From Mycobacteriales bacterium (lineage in GTDB: Bacteria; Actinomycetota; Actinomycetes; JAFAQI01): a stretch of DNA of 62,049 nucleotides. Positions 1 through 14,320 of this stretch are shown here, piece by piece (positions within the stretch are counted from its first letter, which is position 1; each line of letters starts with the position of its first letter). The DNA lies in NCBI GenBank assembly GCA_035504215.1, contig DATJSI010000025.1, forward strand, positions 1 to 62,049, written 5' to 3'. The position numbers and the translations under genes were made by a program. A model generated the notes under the pieces. That model ran no database searches. It had not been told where the DNA came from and worked only from the letters and a program-made list of their open reading frames with translations.

Positions 1-1155
<1,155 letters not shown>

Positions 1156-1431
1156 TCTGTCGATGAGCCGGCGGCGACTCGCAAGGAGTCGATCCGGTCA
1201 CCAGCATCGAAGGAGATCGGTTACGGCTACGGGGGTCCGAGCCGAACCGTCACCTGACGTTGATCAGACTTACAAACTTCGCTGTACGTCTGTCATCGCC
1301 AATCTTGCCCCGGTTTCAGGGGTCACCGAAGTGGCCCAAACCGGGCGTTTGGCGCTGACTTTTGGCACGCTGTTGAGTTCTCAAGGGACGGATGCGCACC
1401 GGTCGGGGTCTCTCGACCCGTCTCGGGGCAA
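1156..1431 (-). other. 16S rRNA leader
   Basis: Transcribed leader between the rRNA promoter and the 16S gene; it has no supported ORF. At 1361-1387 (minus strand) lies the element CTTGAGAACTCAACAGCGTG, which recurs in 16S leaders and spacers of actinobacteria and is linked there to processing or antitermination. I did not find a clean boxA. Nothing else in this stretch is recognisable. Confidence 0.65.
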
Positions 1432-1438
1432 CCGAGCC

Positions 1439-1467
1439 ACGCTATGTCAGCCCGCTCACCGTGTCAA
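1439..1467 (-). promoter_or_regulatory. rRNA operon promoter
   Basis: On the minus strand there is a perfect -35 TTGACA (1462-1467), a 17-bp spacer, and a -10 TAGCGT (1439-1444) of the TAGNNT form common in actinobacterial housekeeping promoters. Transcription should start near 1432, giving a leader of about 275 nt. The -35 lies only 18 bases past the tyrS stop, so no terminator separates the tyrS transcript from the rRNA promoter. Confidence 0.8.
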
Positions 1468-1484
1468 AGCAGAACGAGCGTGGG

Positions 1485-2762
1485 CTACGCGTGACTCCCG
1501 GGCGACGATACCCCGGCCACCGCGCGCTTCCCCCGCCGTACGACGAGGAACCCACCGGGCAGCAGGTCGGCCTGGTTCGGCACGTAGTCGGTCTCGCTGA
1601 CCTTGACGTTGTTGAGGTACGCGCCGCCCTGCTCGACCGTGCGGCGGGCCTCGGACCGGCTCCCGCACAAACCGGTCACCTCGAGCAGGTTCACGACATT
1701 CGGCATCGAGCCGTCAACCTCGTGCAGGCCGGCCTCGGCCAGCGCCGCCCGCAGCGTCGACGGATCGAGGTCGCGTAGCTCGCCCTGGCCGAACAGCGCC
1801 CGGCTCGCCGCCTGTGCCTTGGCGGTCTCCTCGGCGCCGTGCACCAGCGTCGTGACCTCCTCGGCCAGCCGACGGGCGGCCGTGCGAGCGGCCGGGCGTT
1901 GCGCCGTCTCCTGGTCGAGCGCCTCGATCTCCTCGTGCGGCAGGAAGGTGAAAAACCGCAGGTAACGACCGACATCGGCGTCGTCGACGTTCACCCAGTA
2001 CTGGTACATCGCATACGGCGAGGTCAGCTCGGGATCCAGCCACAGGCTGCCGCCCCCCGTCGACTTGCCGAACTTCTCGCCGGTCGCCGTCGTCACCAGC
2101 GGCCAGCTGAGCGCCGCGACGTTCGCGCCCTCCACCCGGCGGATCAGGTCGATGCCCGACGTGAGGTTCCCCCACTGGTCGCTGCCGCCGATCTGCAGCC
2201 GGCAGTCGTAACGACGGAACAGCTCGAGGTAGTCCATGGACTGCAGCAGCATGTAGCTGAACTCGGTGTAGCTGATCCCGCCGCTTTCGAGCCGGGCCTT
2301 CACCGACTCCTTGCCGAGCATGACGTTGACCGGGAAGTGCTTGCCGATGTCGCGCAGGAAGTCGATCACCGACAGCCCCGCGGTCCACTCGATGTTGTTG
2401 ACCAGCCGGCCCTTGCCCTCGCCGATGTCGATGAACCGGGCGATCTGGGCCTGGATCCGTTCGACGTTGTGCTCGACCTCGTCGACGGTCAGCAGGTTGC
2501 GCTCGCTCGACCGTCCGCCGGGGTCGCCGATGAACCCGGTGGCGCCACCGGCCAACCCGATCGGACGGTGCCCCGACCGCTCGAACCAGCGCAGCACGAT
2601 CAGGCCGATCAGGTTGCCGATGTGCAGGCTCGGCGCGCTCGGGTCGCAGCCGTAGTAGAGCGTGACCGGTCCGGCGCTGAGCTGCGCGCGAAGGGCGTCC
2701 GGGTCGGTGGAGTCGGCGATCAGCCCACGCCAGGCCAGCTCGTCGAGGACCTCGGCGCTCAC
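1485..2762 (-). CDS. tyrS: Tyrosyl-tRNA synthetase
   Basis: Class Ic aminoacyl-tRNA synthetase that charges tRNA-Tyr in the cytoplasm. The 425-aa length is normal for bacterial TyrRS. The HIGH-type motif is SLHIGN (residues 45-50), the substrate-binding block is IGGSDQWGN (about 191-199), and the KMSKS-type loop is KFGKS (230-234). The C-terminal ~70 residues form an S4 RNA-binding domain. The GTG start at 2762 directly follows the TAG of the upstream glycosylase gene and has AGAGGA as ribosome binding site, so translation is probably coupled. This is the last gene before the rRNA promoter. Confidence 0.97.
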   Translation of the reverse strand: MSAEVLDELAWRGLIADSTDPDALRAQLSAGPVTLYYGCDPSAPSLHIGNLIGLIVLRWFERSGHRPIGLAGGATGFIGDPGGRSSERNLLTVDEVEHNVERIQAQIARFIDIGEGKGRLVNNIEWTAGLSVIDFLRDIGKHFPVNVMLGKESVKARLESGGISYTEFSYMLLQSMDYLELFRRYDCRLQIGGSDQWGNLTSGIDLIRRVEGANVAALSWPLVTTATGEKFGKSTGGGSLWLDPELTSPYAMYQYWVNVDDADVGRYLRFFTFLPHEEIEALDQETAQRPAARTAARRLAEEVTTLVHGAEETAKAQAASRALFGQGELRDLDPSTLRAALAEAGLHEVDGSMPNVVNLLEVTGLCGSRSEARRTVEQGGAYLNNVKVSETDYVPNQADLLPGGFLVVRRGKRAVAGVSSPGSHA

Positions 2763-3410
2763 CTATTCATCCTCTCGCACGACAGCGGCCGCGCCCGGTC
2801 GGCGACGCGGCACATGAGCACGGTACGCCGACACCGAGCGCTCGCCGTCGATCCAGAACCGCCACGGCCGATCCGCCGCCGCCGCGATGCCGACCCGGGG
2901 GCCGCTGCGCACCGTCTCCGGATCCGGTGCGGAGCCGCGCAGAAGCCGCAGCTCCGACCCGGCGCAGGTGACATCGACGCCGTTCTGCGCGCGGTCGATC
3001 GCGAGCGCGAGCGTCAGCCGGGCCGGACCGCGGGCAAGGTCCCTGTCACCGGCGCCCGGACGTCGGGCGCGTGCGACGTCCAGGCCGGCGACGACCTCGC
3101 CGGCCCGCAGCAGCACCGCCGACGCCGTACCGACCGGCCCGCACACGACGTTGACGCAGAAGTGCATGCCGTAAGAGAAGTACACGTAAGCGTGTCCCGG
3201 CGCCCCGAACATCACCGCGTTGCGTGCGGTCGACCCGCGGTAGGCGTGCGACGCCGGATCATTCGCTCCGTCGTACGCCTCGACCTCAGTCAGCCGCACG
3301 CGGACGCCGGCGTGCTCGAGCACGCTGCCGAGCAGAGCCGGTGCCACCTCCAGGACCGGCCGGGCGTAGAAGCCGGCCGGCAGCAGCCGGCCGGACCCGC
3401 GTGCGGTCAT
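2763..3410 (-). CDS. 3-methyladenine (alkyladenine) DNA glycosylase, AAG family
   Basis: Base-excision repair enzyme that removes alkylated purines such as 3-methyladenine. The 215-aa product carries the AAG/MPG core: [18 protein letters not shown] (about residues 42-59, with the catalytic Glu-Ala-Tyr stretch), the hairpin [15 protein letters not shown], and [10 protein letters not shown] near the C-terminus. Length fits bacterial members. The ATG at 3410 lies 19 bases after the argH stop. Its place between argH and tyrS is a common actinobacterial arrangement; no functional link to arginine synthesis is implied. Confidence 0.93.
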   Translation of the reverse strand: MTARGSGRLLPAGFYARPVLEVAPALLGSVLEHAGVRVRLTEVEAYDGANDPASHAYRGSTARNAVMFGAPGHAYVYFSYGMHFCVNVVCGPVGTASAVLLRAGEVVAGLDVARARRPGAGDRDLARGPARLTLALAIDRAQNGVDVTCAGSELRLLRGSAPDPETVRSGPRVGIAAAADRPWRFWIDGERSVSAYRAHVPRRRPGAAAVVREDE

Positions 3411-3429
3411 CGTCCGCGGTCCGCAGCGA

Positions 3430-4844
<1,415 letters not shown>

Positions 4845-4848
<4 letters not shown>

Positions 4849-6050
4849 TCGCCCGCCACGCGCTTGTCCCGCGCGGCGGCCAACCTCGCCGGCATCCCCC
4901 ACAGCTCGACGAAGCCCTTCGCCAAGCGCTGGTCGAAGGTGTCCTCGGCGTCGTAGGTCGCCAGGCTGTACTCGTAGAGAGCCGCCTCGCTGCGCCGGCC
5001 GGTCACGACCGCACGGCCGCCGTGCAAGGTCATCCGAATGTCGCCCGAGACGTGGCGCGAGGCTTCCGCGACGAACGCGTCGAGTGCACGCTTGAGCGGT
5101 GAGAACCACAGGCCGTCGTACGCGAGCTCGGACCAGCGCTGCTCCACCGGCCGCTTGAACCGGGCCGTGTCCTTCTCCATGGTCAGGTCCTCGAGATGGC
5201 GATGTGCCTCGATCAGCGTGAGCGCACCGGGCGCCTCGTAGACCTCGCGGCTCTTGATGCCGACCAAACGGTCCTCGATCATGTCCAGCCGCCCGATCCC
5301 CTGCGCACCCGCGCGCTGGTTGAGCTCCTCGATCGCCGCCAGCATCGTGACCGGTCGGCCGTCGATCGCGGTCGGGACACCGTCGACGAAGCTGATCAGC
5401 ACCTCATCGGGCGCCCGCTGCACCGTCGGATCCTGCGTGTAGGAGTACACGTCCTCGATCGGAGCGTTCCACACGTCTTCTAGGAAGCCGGTCTCAACCG
5501 CGCGGCCCCAGACGTTCTGGTCGATCGAGTACGGCGACTTCTTCGTCACGTCGATCGGAAGACCGCGTTCCTCCGCGAACGCGATCGCCTTGTCGCGCGT
5601 CATTCCCGAGTCCCGCACCGGCGCGATCACCCGCAGCTCGGGCGCGAGCGCACCAACGCCGACCTCGAACCGCACCTGGTCGTTGCCCTTGCCGGTGCAA
5701 CCGTGGGCCACCACCGACGCGCCGTGCTTGTGCGCGGCCGCGACCAGATGCTTGACGATGACCGGCCGCGACAGCGCCGACACCAGCGGGTAGCGGTTCA
5801 TGTACAGCGCGTTCGCGCGCAGGGCCGGCAGGCAGAAGTCGTCGGCGAACTCTTCTCGCGCGTCGATGACCTCGGCCTCGACCGCACCGCAGGCAAGGGC
5901 GCGCTGCCTGATCACCTCGAGGTCCTCACCGCCCTGCCCGACGTCCGCTGCGACCGCGATCACCTCGGCTCCGGTCTCGGCGGCAATCCAGCCGATCGCC
6001 ACTGAGGTGTCGAGCCCGCCGGAATACGCGAGCACCACGCGTTCGGTCAT
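4845..6050 (-). CDS. argG: Argininosuccinate synthase
   Basis: ATP-dependent condensation of citrulline and aspartate to argininosuccinate. The 401-aa product begins [18 protein letters not shown], which holds the N-type PP-loop SGGLDTS that binds ATP, and continues with the [13 protein letters not shown] block and the [10 protein letters not shown] stretch typical of the family. I chose ATG 6050 over an upstream in-frame start because AGGAGC lies 9 bases before it and the family begins here. The stop overlaps argH by 4 bases. The gene follows argR after 34 bases. Confidence 0.97.
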
Positions 6051-6084
6051 CTCTGTACTGCTCCTGTCCTTTCGTTGGCGCCGC

Positions 6085-6594
6085 TCAGGCGCCGGCCATG
6101 TCACGCAACCGGGCCGCCACGCTCCGGCCGCCCTTCGGGTCCCTGGTCACCAGCAGGACCGTGTCGTCGCCGGCGACGGTCCCGATCACGTCGTCGAGGC
6201 CGGCGCGATCGATCGCCGACGCGAGCAGGTGCGCGCCGCCCGGCGGGGTCCGCACCACCACGAGGTTCGCGCTGGACTCGACCGACACGACCAACTCCGT
6301 CGCGAGTCTCGACACCCGACCTTCGCTCGCGTCCGCAAACGCGCGAAGCACCGGCCCGGGCGCCTCGTCGCCGACGGCGTAGACCGTGCCGATCCCCGGC
6401 CGGCGTACCTTGACCGCGCCCATCTCCTCCAGGTCGCGCGACAGCGTCGCCTGGGTGACCTCGACCTGGTCCGCAGCCAGCAGCTCCGCCAGCTGGCTCT
6501 GCGAGTGAACGGCTCCGGTCGTGATCAGCTCGGCGATCCGGGCCTGTCTCGCGGCCTTGCTGTGCAGCGCGGTCGTGGCCGGGCGCGACGTCAT
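6085..6594 (-). CDS. argR: Arginine repressor ArgR
   Basis: Arginine-responsive transcription regulator of the ArgR/AhrC family, 169 aa. Residues ~15-80 form the winged helix-turn-helix ([10 protein letters not shown] and [18 protein letters not shown]). The C-terminal half is the hexamerisation and arginine-binding domain, with the conserved Gly-Asp-Asp of [13 protein letters not shown]. It lies inside the arg operon between argF and argG, where it probably controls its own operon. Start ATG 6594 sits 5 bases past the argF stop; the longer reading frame upstream is argF in another frame. Confidence 0.95.
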   Translation of the reverse strand: MTSRPATTALHSKAARQARIAELITTGAVHSQSQLAELLAADQVEVTQATLSRDLEEMGAVKVRRPGIGTVYAVGDEAPGPVLRAFADASEGRVSRLATELVVSVESSANLVVVRTPPGGAHLLASAIDRAGLDDVIGTVAGDDTVLLVTRDPKGGRSVAARLRDMAGA

Positions 6595-6598
6595 CACC

Positions 6599-8756
<2,158 letters not shown>

Positions 8757-8760
<4 letters not shown>

Positions 8761-9635
8761 CCCGCACTCACCATCGTCCCGACCCCGGAGTCGGTCAGCA
8801 CCTCGAGCAGCAACGCATGGGCCACGCGTCCGTCGACGACGTGCGCGCTCGGCACCCCACCGTGCACCGCTCGCAGGCAGGCTTCCATCTTCGGCGCCAT
8901 CCCGTCGGCGAGCGTCGGCAGCTTCGCCTCGAGCTCGCTCGCGGTGAGCCGGCTCACCACCTCGTTGCTCGCCGGCCAGTCGACGTACAACCCTTCGACA
9001 TCGGTGAGGACAACCAGCTTCTCGGCGGCCAGCCCGACCGCGACGGCAGCCGCCGCAGTGTCCGCATTGACGTTGTAGACCTCGCCGTCCGCGCCCCGGC
9101 ACACGCTCGCCACCACGGGGATCCGGCCATCCGCCAGCAACCCTTCGACCAGACCGGCATCGACGTGCACCACGTCACCGACCAGACCGATGTCGATCTC
9201 CTCGCCGTCGACCGTTCCGGGACGGCGTTCGGCGGTCATCAGCCGGGCATCCTCGCCCGACAGCCCGACCGCGAACGCACCATGCGCGTTGATCAAGCCG
9301 ACGATCTCGCGCTGCACCTGTCCGACCAGCACCATCCGGACGACCGTCATCGTCTCCGGGGTCGTCACCCGCAAGCCGCCGGCGAAGGTCGACTCGATGC
9401 CGAGCCGGTCCAGGTGTGCATCGATCTGCGGGCCGCCGCCGTGCACGACGACCACACGGATGCCGGCGTAGCGCAGGAACACCACGTCCTCGGCGAACGC
9501 GATCCGCAGCGCCTCGTCGGTCATCGCATGACCGCCGTACTTCACGACAACCGTGCGGCCATGGAATCGCTCGAGCCACGGCAACGCCTCCACGAGCGCG
9601 GTCGCTCTCGCGGTGCTCTCGGTCAGCCGGCTCAT
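8757..9635 (-). CDS. argB: Acetylglutamate kinase
   Basis: Phosphorylates N-acetylglutamate. The 292-aa product of the amino-acid kinase fold shows [10 protein letters not shown] (phosphate-binding Lys and Gly-Gly loop, about residues 28-37), [11 protein letters not shown] (substrate loop) and [13 protein letters not shown]. The N-terminal helix before the kinase core resembles that of arginine-inhibited enzymes, so feedback inhibition by arginine is likely but inferred. It overlaps argJ upstream and argD downstream by 4 bases each. Confidence 0.96.
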
Positions 9636-10780
9636 GTCGAGTACGCCGAGTTCTCGTGCACGTAGGCCGCTGTGAGGTCGTTGCTCCACACCGTCGCGCT
9701 CGCTTCGCCGGAGCGCAGGTCCACGGTCAGGTCGATCCGCCGAGCGCTCAGGTCCACCTTCGCGACGTCCTCGCCCGGTGCGCTGTCGCGGCACACCCAC
9801 ACACCGTTGATGGCCGTGTCGAGGGCCAGTGCATCGAAGCGCGCGTCCGTCGTACCGACCGCTGCGAGGATCCGGCCCCAGTTCGGGTCCTCGCCGTGCA
9901 GCGCGCACTTGAGCAGGTTGCTCCGCGAGATCGCCCGGGCCACGGTGATGGCGTCGTCCTCGGTCGCGGCGCCTCGCACCTCGATCACGATGTCCTTCGT
10001 CGACCCTTCCGCGTCCGCAAGCATCTGGGCCGCGAGCTCGGCACAGGCAGCCGTCACGGCCACCGTCAGGTCATGCTCATCAGGCGTGACTCCCGACGCA
10101 CCACTGGCCAGCAGCAGAACGGTGTCGTTGGTCGACATGCAGCCGTCGGAGTCGACCCGGTCGAAGGTGAGCCGGGTCGCTTCGCGCAACGCCGCGTCGA
10201 GTGTTGACGGGTCGACAACCGCATCCGTCGTCAGCACGCAGAGCATCGTCGCGAGCGCAGGCGCGAGCATCGCCGCACCTTTGGCCATGCCGCCGACCTG
10301 CCAGCCGCCGCCGTCGATGACCACGTGCTTCGTGACCGTGTCGGTGGTGAGGATCGCGACCGCCGCGTCGTCGCCACCGGCGCGCGACAGCGCTGCAGCC
10401 GCTGCACCGACTCCTTCGATCAGGTTGGCGAGTGGTGGCGGCTCGCCGATCTTGCCGGTAGAGCAGACCGCGACCTCACCGGCGCCCACCCCGAGCGCGC
10501 CCGCCACCGACTCCGCGGTCGAGTGCGCGATCGCGAAACCCTCCGGGCCGGTGCACGCGTTGGCGTACTTGGCGTTCAGTACGACGGCCCGCAACCGCCC
10601 GTCGGCAAGCACCTGCTCGGACCACAGCACCGGCGCCGCTTTCACGCGGTTGGCGGTGAAGACGCCCGCGGCCGCATCGAGTGGCCCGTCGTTGACGACC
10701 AGGGCGAGGTCGAGCGCGTCCGCCTTGAGTCCGCAGGCCACCCCGGCCGCGCGGAAGCCGGCCGGCGTCGTGACGCTCAC
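9632..10780 (-). CDS. argJ: Bifunctional ornithine acetyltransferase / N-acetylglutamate synthase
   Basis: Transfers the acetyl group from acetylornithine to glutamate, which recycles acetyl in the pathway. The 382-aa precursor is expected to cut itself at ATML; Thr178 of [12 protein letters not shown] would become the nucleophile of the beta chain. [11 protein letters not shown] and [11 protein letters not shown] are further family blocks. The start is GTG 10780, overlapping the argC stop as GTGA; longer readings run into argC. Presence of argJ means a cyclic pathway, so argE should not be needed. Confidence 0.95.
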   Translation of the reverse strand: MSVTTPAGFRAAGVACGLKADALDLALVVNDGPLDAAAGVFTANRVKAAPVLWSEQVLADGRLRAVVLNAKYANACTGPEGFAIAHSTAESVAGALGVGAGEVAVCSTGKIGEPPPLANLIEGVGAAAAALSRAGGDDAAVAILTTDTVTKHVVIDGGGWQVGGMAKGAAMLAPALATMLCVLTTDAVVDPSTLDAALREATRLTFDRVDSDGCMSTNDTVLLLASGASGVTPDEHDLTVAVTAACAELAAQMLADAEGSTKDIVIEVRGAATEDDAITVARAISRSNLLKCALHGEDPNWGRILAAVGTTDARFDALALDTAINGVWVCRDSAPGEDVAKVDLSARRIDLTVDLRSGEASATVWSNDLTAAYVHENSAYST

Positions 10781-11805
10781 TGACCGATCCCGTTGACCGG
10801 CAGGCCGGTGGTCTCGTCGAAGCCGAGCGCGAGGTTCGCGTTCTGGATCGCCTGGCCGGCCGCACCCTTGCCCAGGTTGTCGAGCGCGACGATCACCACC
10901 GCGCGATTCGCGTCCTCGTCGACTCCGACCTGCAAGTGGGCGCTGTTGGACCCGGTCGTTGCGGCGGTACGTGGCCATTGGCCCTCGGGAAGCAGGTGCA
11001 CGAACGGCTCGTCGGCGTACCCGGCGAACGCGGACCTGATCTGCTCGGCGCCGGCATCCGGGCTGAGACTCGCGGTGCAGGTCGCGAGAATCCCGCGCGA
11101 CATCGGTACGAGCAATGGGGTGAACGAGAGCGACACCTCGCCACCGTCCAGCGCCTGCAGGGTCTGCCGCACCTCACCCAGATGCTGGTGGGCACCCGCG
11201 ACCTTGTACGCCGTGACGCCGCCGAGCACCTCACTGGCCAGCAGGTTGACCGCCGGTCCGCGTCCCGCACCGGTCGTGCCGCTGGCCGCCACGACGACCA
11301 GGTCGCTCGGCGCGACCAGTCCGGCTGCGAGCAAGGGCGCGTACGCCAGCGCGATCGCGGTCGCGTAGCACCCAGGGTTGGCGATCCGCCGCGCGCCGCT
11401 CAGCTGCTCGCGGGCGCCGGGCAGCTCGGCAAGCCCGTACGGCCAGGTGCCGGCATGGTCGCCCGGATACCACCGCTGCCAGTCCGCAGCGTCGGACAGA
11501 CGGAAGTCCGCACCGAGGTCGATGACGACGGCGTCCGGGTCCAGCCGGTCGACCAGCGCCGCGGATGCGCCGTGCGGCAGGGCGAGGAAAACCACCTCGG
11601 TGCCGCCGAGATCGGCGTCGTCGATGTCGGCGAGGGGCAGGTCGGCCAGCGTCGCGAGCTGCGGATGAACCGCTCCGACCGGCCGGCCCGCGTTGCCGGC
11701 CGCGACCAGAGTCGTGAGCTCGAGGGTCGGATGCAGGTCGAGCAGCCGGAGCAGCTCGCCGCCGGCATACCCGCTCGCACCAACAACCGCGGTCCGGACG
11801 CCCAT
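10777..11805 (-). CDS. argC: N-acetyl-gamma-glutamyl-phosphate reductase
   Basis: NADPH-dependent reduction of acetylglutamyl phosphate to the semialdehyde. The 342-aa product starts with a Rossmann motif GASGYAGGELLRLL (residues 9-22) and has the catalytic Cys146 in NPGCYATA. The shorter class (about 340 aa) fits. This is the first gene of the arg operon; the 54-base gap to pheT carries a possible promoter and ARG box. The stop overlaps argJ. Confidence 0.96.
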   Translation of the reverse strand: MGVRTAVVGASGYAGGELLRLLDLHPTLELTTLVAAGNAGRPVGAVHPQLATLADLPLADIDDADLGGTEVVFLALPHGASAALVDRLDPDAVVIDLGADFRLSDAADWQRWYPGDHAGTWPYGLAELPGAREQLSGARRIANPGCYATAIALAYAPLLAAGLVAPSDLVVVAASGTTGAGRGPAVNLLASEVLGGVTAYKVAGAHQHLGEVRQTLQALDGGEVSLSFTPLLVPMSRGILATCTASLSPDAGAEQIRSAFAGYADEPFVHLLPEGQWPRTAATTGSNSAHLQVGVDEDANRAVVIVALDNLGKGAAGQAIQNANLALGFDETTGLPVNGIGQ

Positions 11806-11819
11806 CTGCCCATGCTACC

Positions 11820-11850
11820 GCATGAACATTCGTCTAAGCGAGTAACTATA
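11820..11850 (-). promoter_or_regulatory. Possible arg operon promoter and ArgR operator
   Basis: Between pheT and argC the minus strand has a -10-like TATAGT (11845-11850) with no good -35. Just downstream (11820-11833) an imperfect dyad contains CGAATGTTCATG, which resembles half of an ARG box. The 54-base gap is the only sizeable break before argC, and argR is in the operon. The assignment is tentative: the dyad is short and departs from consensus. Confidence 0.4.
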
Positions 11851-11859
11851 CAGGTAGTC

Positions 11860-14316
11860 TCAGCGGAGCTCGGCTCCGTAGCGGCGGGCGGCTTCAGCGA
11901 CCGCGGCGTCGCGGACCGCACTCACCTCGGCGGCAGTGAGGGTGCGATCCGGCGCGCGCAGGCGCAGCGTGAAAGCCAGCGACTTGCGCCCGGCGCCGAC
12001 CTGGTCGCCCTCATAGACGTCGAAGAGCCGCAGGGCTTCGAGCAGCTCGCCGGCGCCATCGCGCAGCGCGCCCGCGACGTCCGCACTGGGAGTCTCGTCC
12101 GGCACGACGACCGCGATGTCGATCGTCGCCGGCGGGTAGGCCGACACCGCGGGGGCCGCGGCCAGCTCGGGCGCCGCGTCCACCAGGACGTCGAGCGAGA
12201 TCTCCATGGCACAGGTCCGCGGCGGAAGGTCGTTGGCCTCGACCACCCGCGGATGCAACTCGCCGGCATGCCCGAGCAGCACCTCGCCGACGTGTAGGGC
12301 GGCGCACCGACCGGGATGGAACGGCGCATGCCGGTCGGCGCTCACCCGCACCTCGATGCCCAGCGCATCCCCCAGCAGGACCGGCGCCGCGATCGCGTCG
12401 GCCCAGCTCGCGGCTCGCCCCGGTCCCCACCAACCGGTCCGCTCGCGGGCGCCGGTCAGCACCGCCGCCACCCGCCCGGGCTGCTCGGGCAGCGCAGCGT
12501 CGATCGCGGTGAGCTCGTCGTCGGAGGGACGCCGGCCCGCGGGAAGCGCCGGCGGCGTACCGAGGTCCGCGCCGCGGCGGAAGACCGGACCGGTCTCGAA
12601 CAGCGCGATATCGGTCAGGCCGCGTCCGACGTTGCGGGACACCGCCGCGAACAGGCCCGGCAACAGCGAGGTGCGAAGGAACGGCTCCTCGTCGGACACC
12701 GGGTTGGCGATCCGGACCGACGGACGGCGAGGGTCGTCCGGGTCCAGAAGCATGCGCTCGCTGATGCCGGCGTCCACGAACGGCGTCGTGAGGACCTCGA
12801 CGAAGCCCGCATCGGCCAGCGACCGGCCGATCCGGCGGCGCAGTCGCTGCGCCCGGGTCAGGCCGCGCCCGGCGGGCGCGGTCGGCACGAGCGACGGCAG
12901 CGCCGCGTAACCCTCGAGCCGGACCACCTCCTCGACCAGGTCGGAAGGAATCCGAAGGTCGGGGCGCCAGGACGGCGGCGTGACGGTGAGGGCGGGCCCG
13001 TCGACGTCGACCACGCAACCGACGTCGCGCAGCCGGCCGACCACGGCCTCGGCGGGGTACGGCACGCCGGCGACCGTGCCCGGCAGGTCGGCGCGGATCA
13101 CGATGGGTGCCCGCGGCTCGCGCAGGTCGAGGTCGGTTGACTCCGGCACGCCGGACCCGCCGCCGAGCTTCCCGACCAGGTCCAGCGCCGCCTGAGCCGC
13201 CGCCGCGCACAACCCGTCGTCCACCCCGCGTTCGAAGCGGCGAGACGCTTCGGAGCCCAACCGATGCCGACGCGAGGTGTAGGCGACGCGCACCGGGTCG
13301 AAGCTCGCGGCTTCCAGTACGACGTCGGTCGTGTCGTCCCGGATTTCGGTGGAGGCACCGCCCATCACACCGGCGAGCGCGATCGGCCCGCTGTCGTCGG
13401 CGATGACGAGGTCTTCCGGGTCGAGCACTCGGTCGATGTCATCGAGGGTCCGCAACGTCTCCCCCGGCGCCGCCCACCGGACCACGATCGGGCCCTGCAG
13501 GCGATCGCGGTCGAACGCGTGCAACGGCTGGCCGAGATCGAGCATCACGTAGTTGGTCACGTCGACCATCAACGAGATCGGCCGCATTCCCGCGAGCACC
13601 AGCCGCCGTGCGAGCCAGGCCGGGCTGGCGGCATCGCGACGCAACGCGGTGAGGCCGCGAGCGACGTACCGGCGACACCCGTCCGCTGCATCGATCCGCA
13701 CCGGGTACCCACTGCCGGGGGTCGCCGTGAGCGGAAGCTCCGCCGGGTCCCGGAAGTCCACGGCGTACGCCGTCGCGACCTCGCGGGCCACACCCCGAAC
13801 GGACAGGGCATAGCCGCGGTCCGGGTTGACGGCGATGTCGAGGACATCGTCACGAAGGCCGAGCGCCGCGACGACATCGGAGCCGAGCTCGAGCCCGGCA
13901 TCGAGCACGAGGATGCCGTCGTGGTCGTCGGAGATGCCGAGCTCCCGCCCCGAGCAGATCATGCCGTCCGACACGTGGCCGTAGGCCTTGCGAGCGGCGA
14001 TCTCGAACCCGCCCGGCAGCACCGCGGGCGGGCGGGCATACGCAACGAGGTCGCCCACGGCGAAGTTCGTCGCGCCGCAGATGACATGGCGTTCGTCAGC
14101 GCCGTCGGTGAGGCCGACCCAGCGGATCGGCTTCTTGTGCCCGGTCAGCTCCTCGATCGCCAGCACCCGGCCGACGACGACGTTGGCGATGTCGGACCCG
14201 ACCGCCTCGACCCGCTCGACCTGCAGGCCGGCCGCGGTCAGCCGGTTGGCGATGTCGCGTGGATCGACCGGATCGAGCTCGACGTGGTCGAGCAACCAGG
14301 AGACGGGAACCCGCAT
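11860..14316 (-). CDS. pheT: Phenylalanyl-tRNA synthetase beta subunit
   Basis: Large subunit of the (alpha-beta)2 PheRS that charges tRNA-Phe. The 818-aa product has the N-terminal tRNA-binding EMAP/OB-type domain (residues ~40-150), the B3/B4 editing domain with the RRDAASPAWLARRL helix and NYVMLDLGQPLHAFD, the B5 domain, a catalytic-like core, and a C-terminal ferredoxin-fold anticodon-binding domain (last ~95 residues, with DVYEGDQVGAGRKSLAFTL). Length is normal. It starts 4 bases after pheS ends. Confidence 0.97.
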   Translation of the reverse strand: MRVPVSWLLDHVELDPVDPRDIANRLTAAGLQVERVEAVGSDIANVVVGRVLAIEELTGHKKPIRWVGLTDGADERHVICGATNFAVGDLVAYARPPAVLPGGFEIAARKAYGHVSDGMICSGRELGISDDHDGILVLDAGLELGSDVVAALGLRDDVLDIAVNPDRGYALSVRGVAREVATAYAVDFRDPAELPLTATPGSGYPVRIDAADGCRRYVARGLTALRRDAASPAWLARRLVLAGMRPISLMVDVTNYVMLDLGQPLHAFDRDRLQGPIVVRWAAPGETLRTLDDIDRVLDPEDLVIADDSGPIALAGVMGGASTEIRDDTTDVVLEAASFDPVRVAYTSRRHRLGSEASRRFERGVDDGLCAAAAQAALDLVGKLGGGSGVPESTDLDLREPRAPIVIRADLPGTVAGVPYPAEAVVGRLRDVGCVVDVDGPALTVTPPSWRPDLRIPSDLVEEVVRLEGYAALPSLVPTAPAGRGLTRAQRLRRRIGRSLADAGFVEVLTTPFVDAGISERMLLDPDDPRRPSVRIANPVSDEEPFLRTSLLPGLFAAVSRNVGRGLTDIALFETGPVFRRGADLGTPPALPAGRRPSDDELTAIDAALPEQPGRVAAVLTGARERTGWWGPGRAASWADAIAAPVLLGDALGIEVRVSADRHAPFHPGRCAALHVGEVLLGHAGELHPRVVEANDLPPRTCAMEISLDVLVDAAPELAAAPAVSAYPPATIDIAVVVPDETPSADVAGALRDGAGELLEALRLFDVYEGDQVGAGRKSLAFTLRLRAPDRTLTAAEVSAVRDAAVAEAARRYGAELR

Positions 14317-14320
14317 GACC

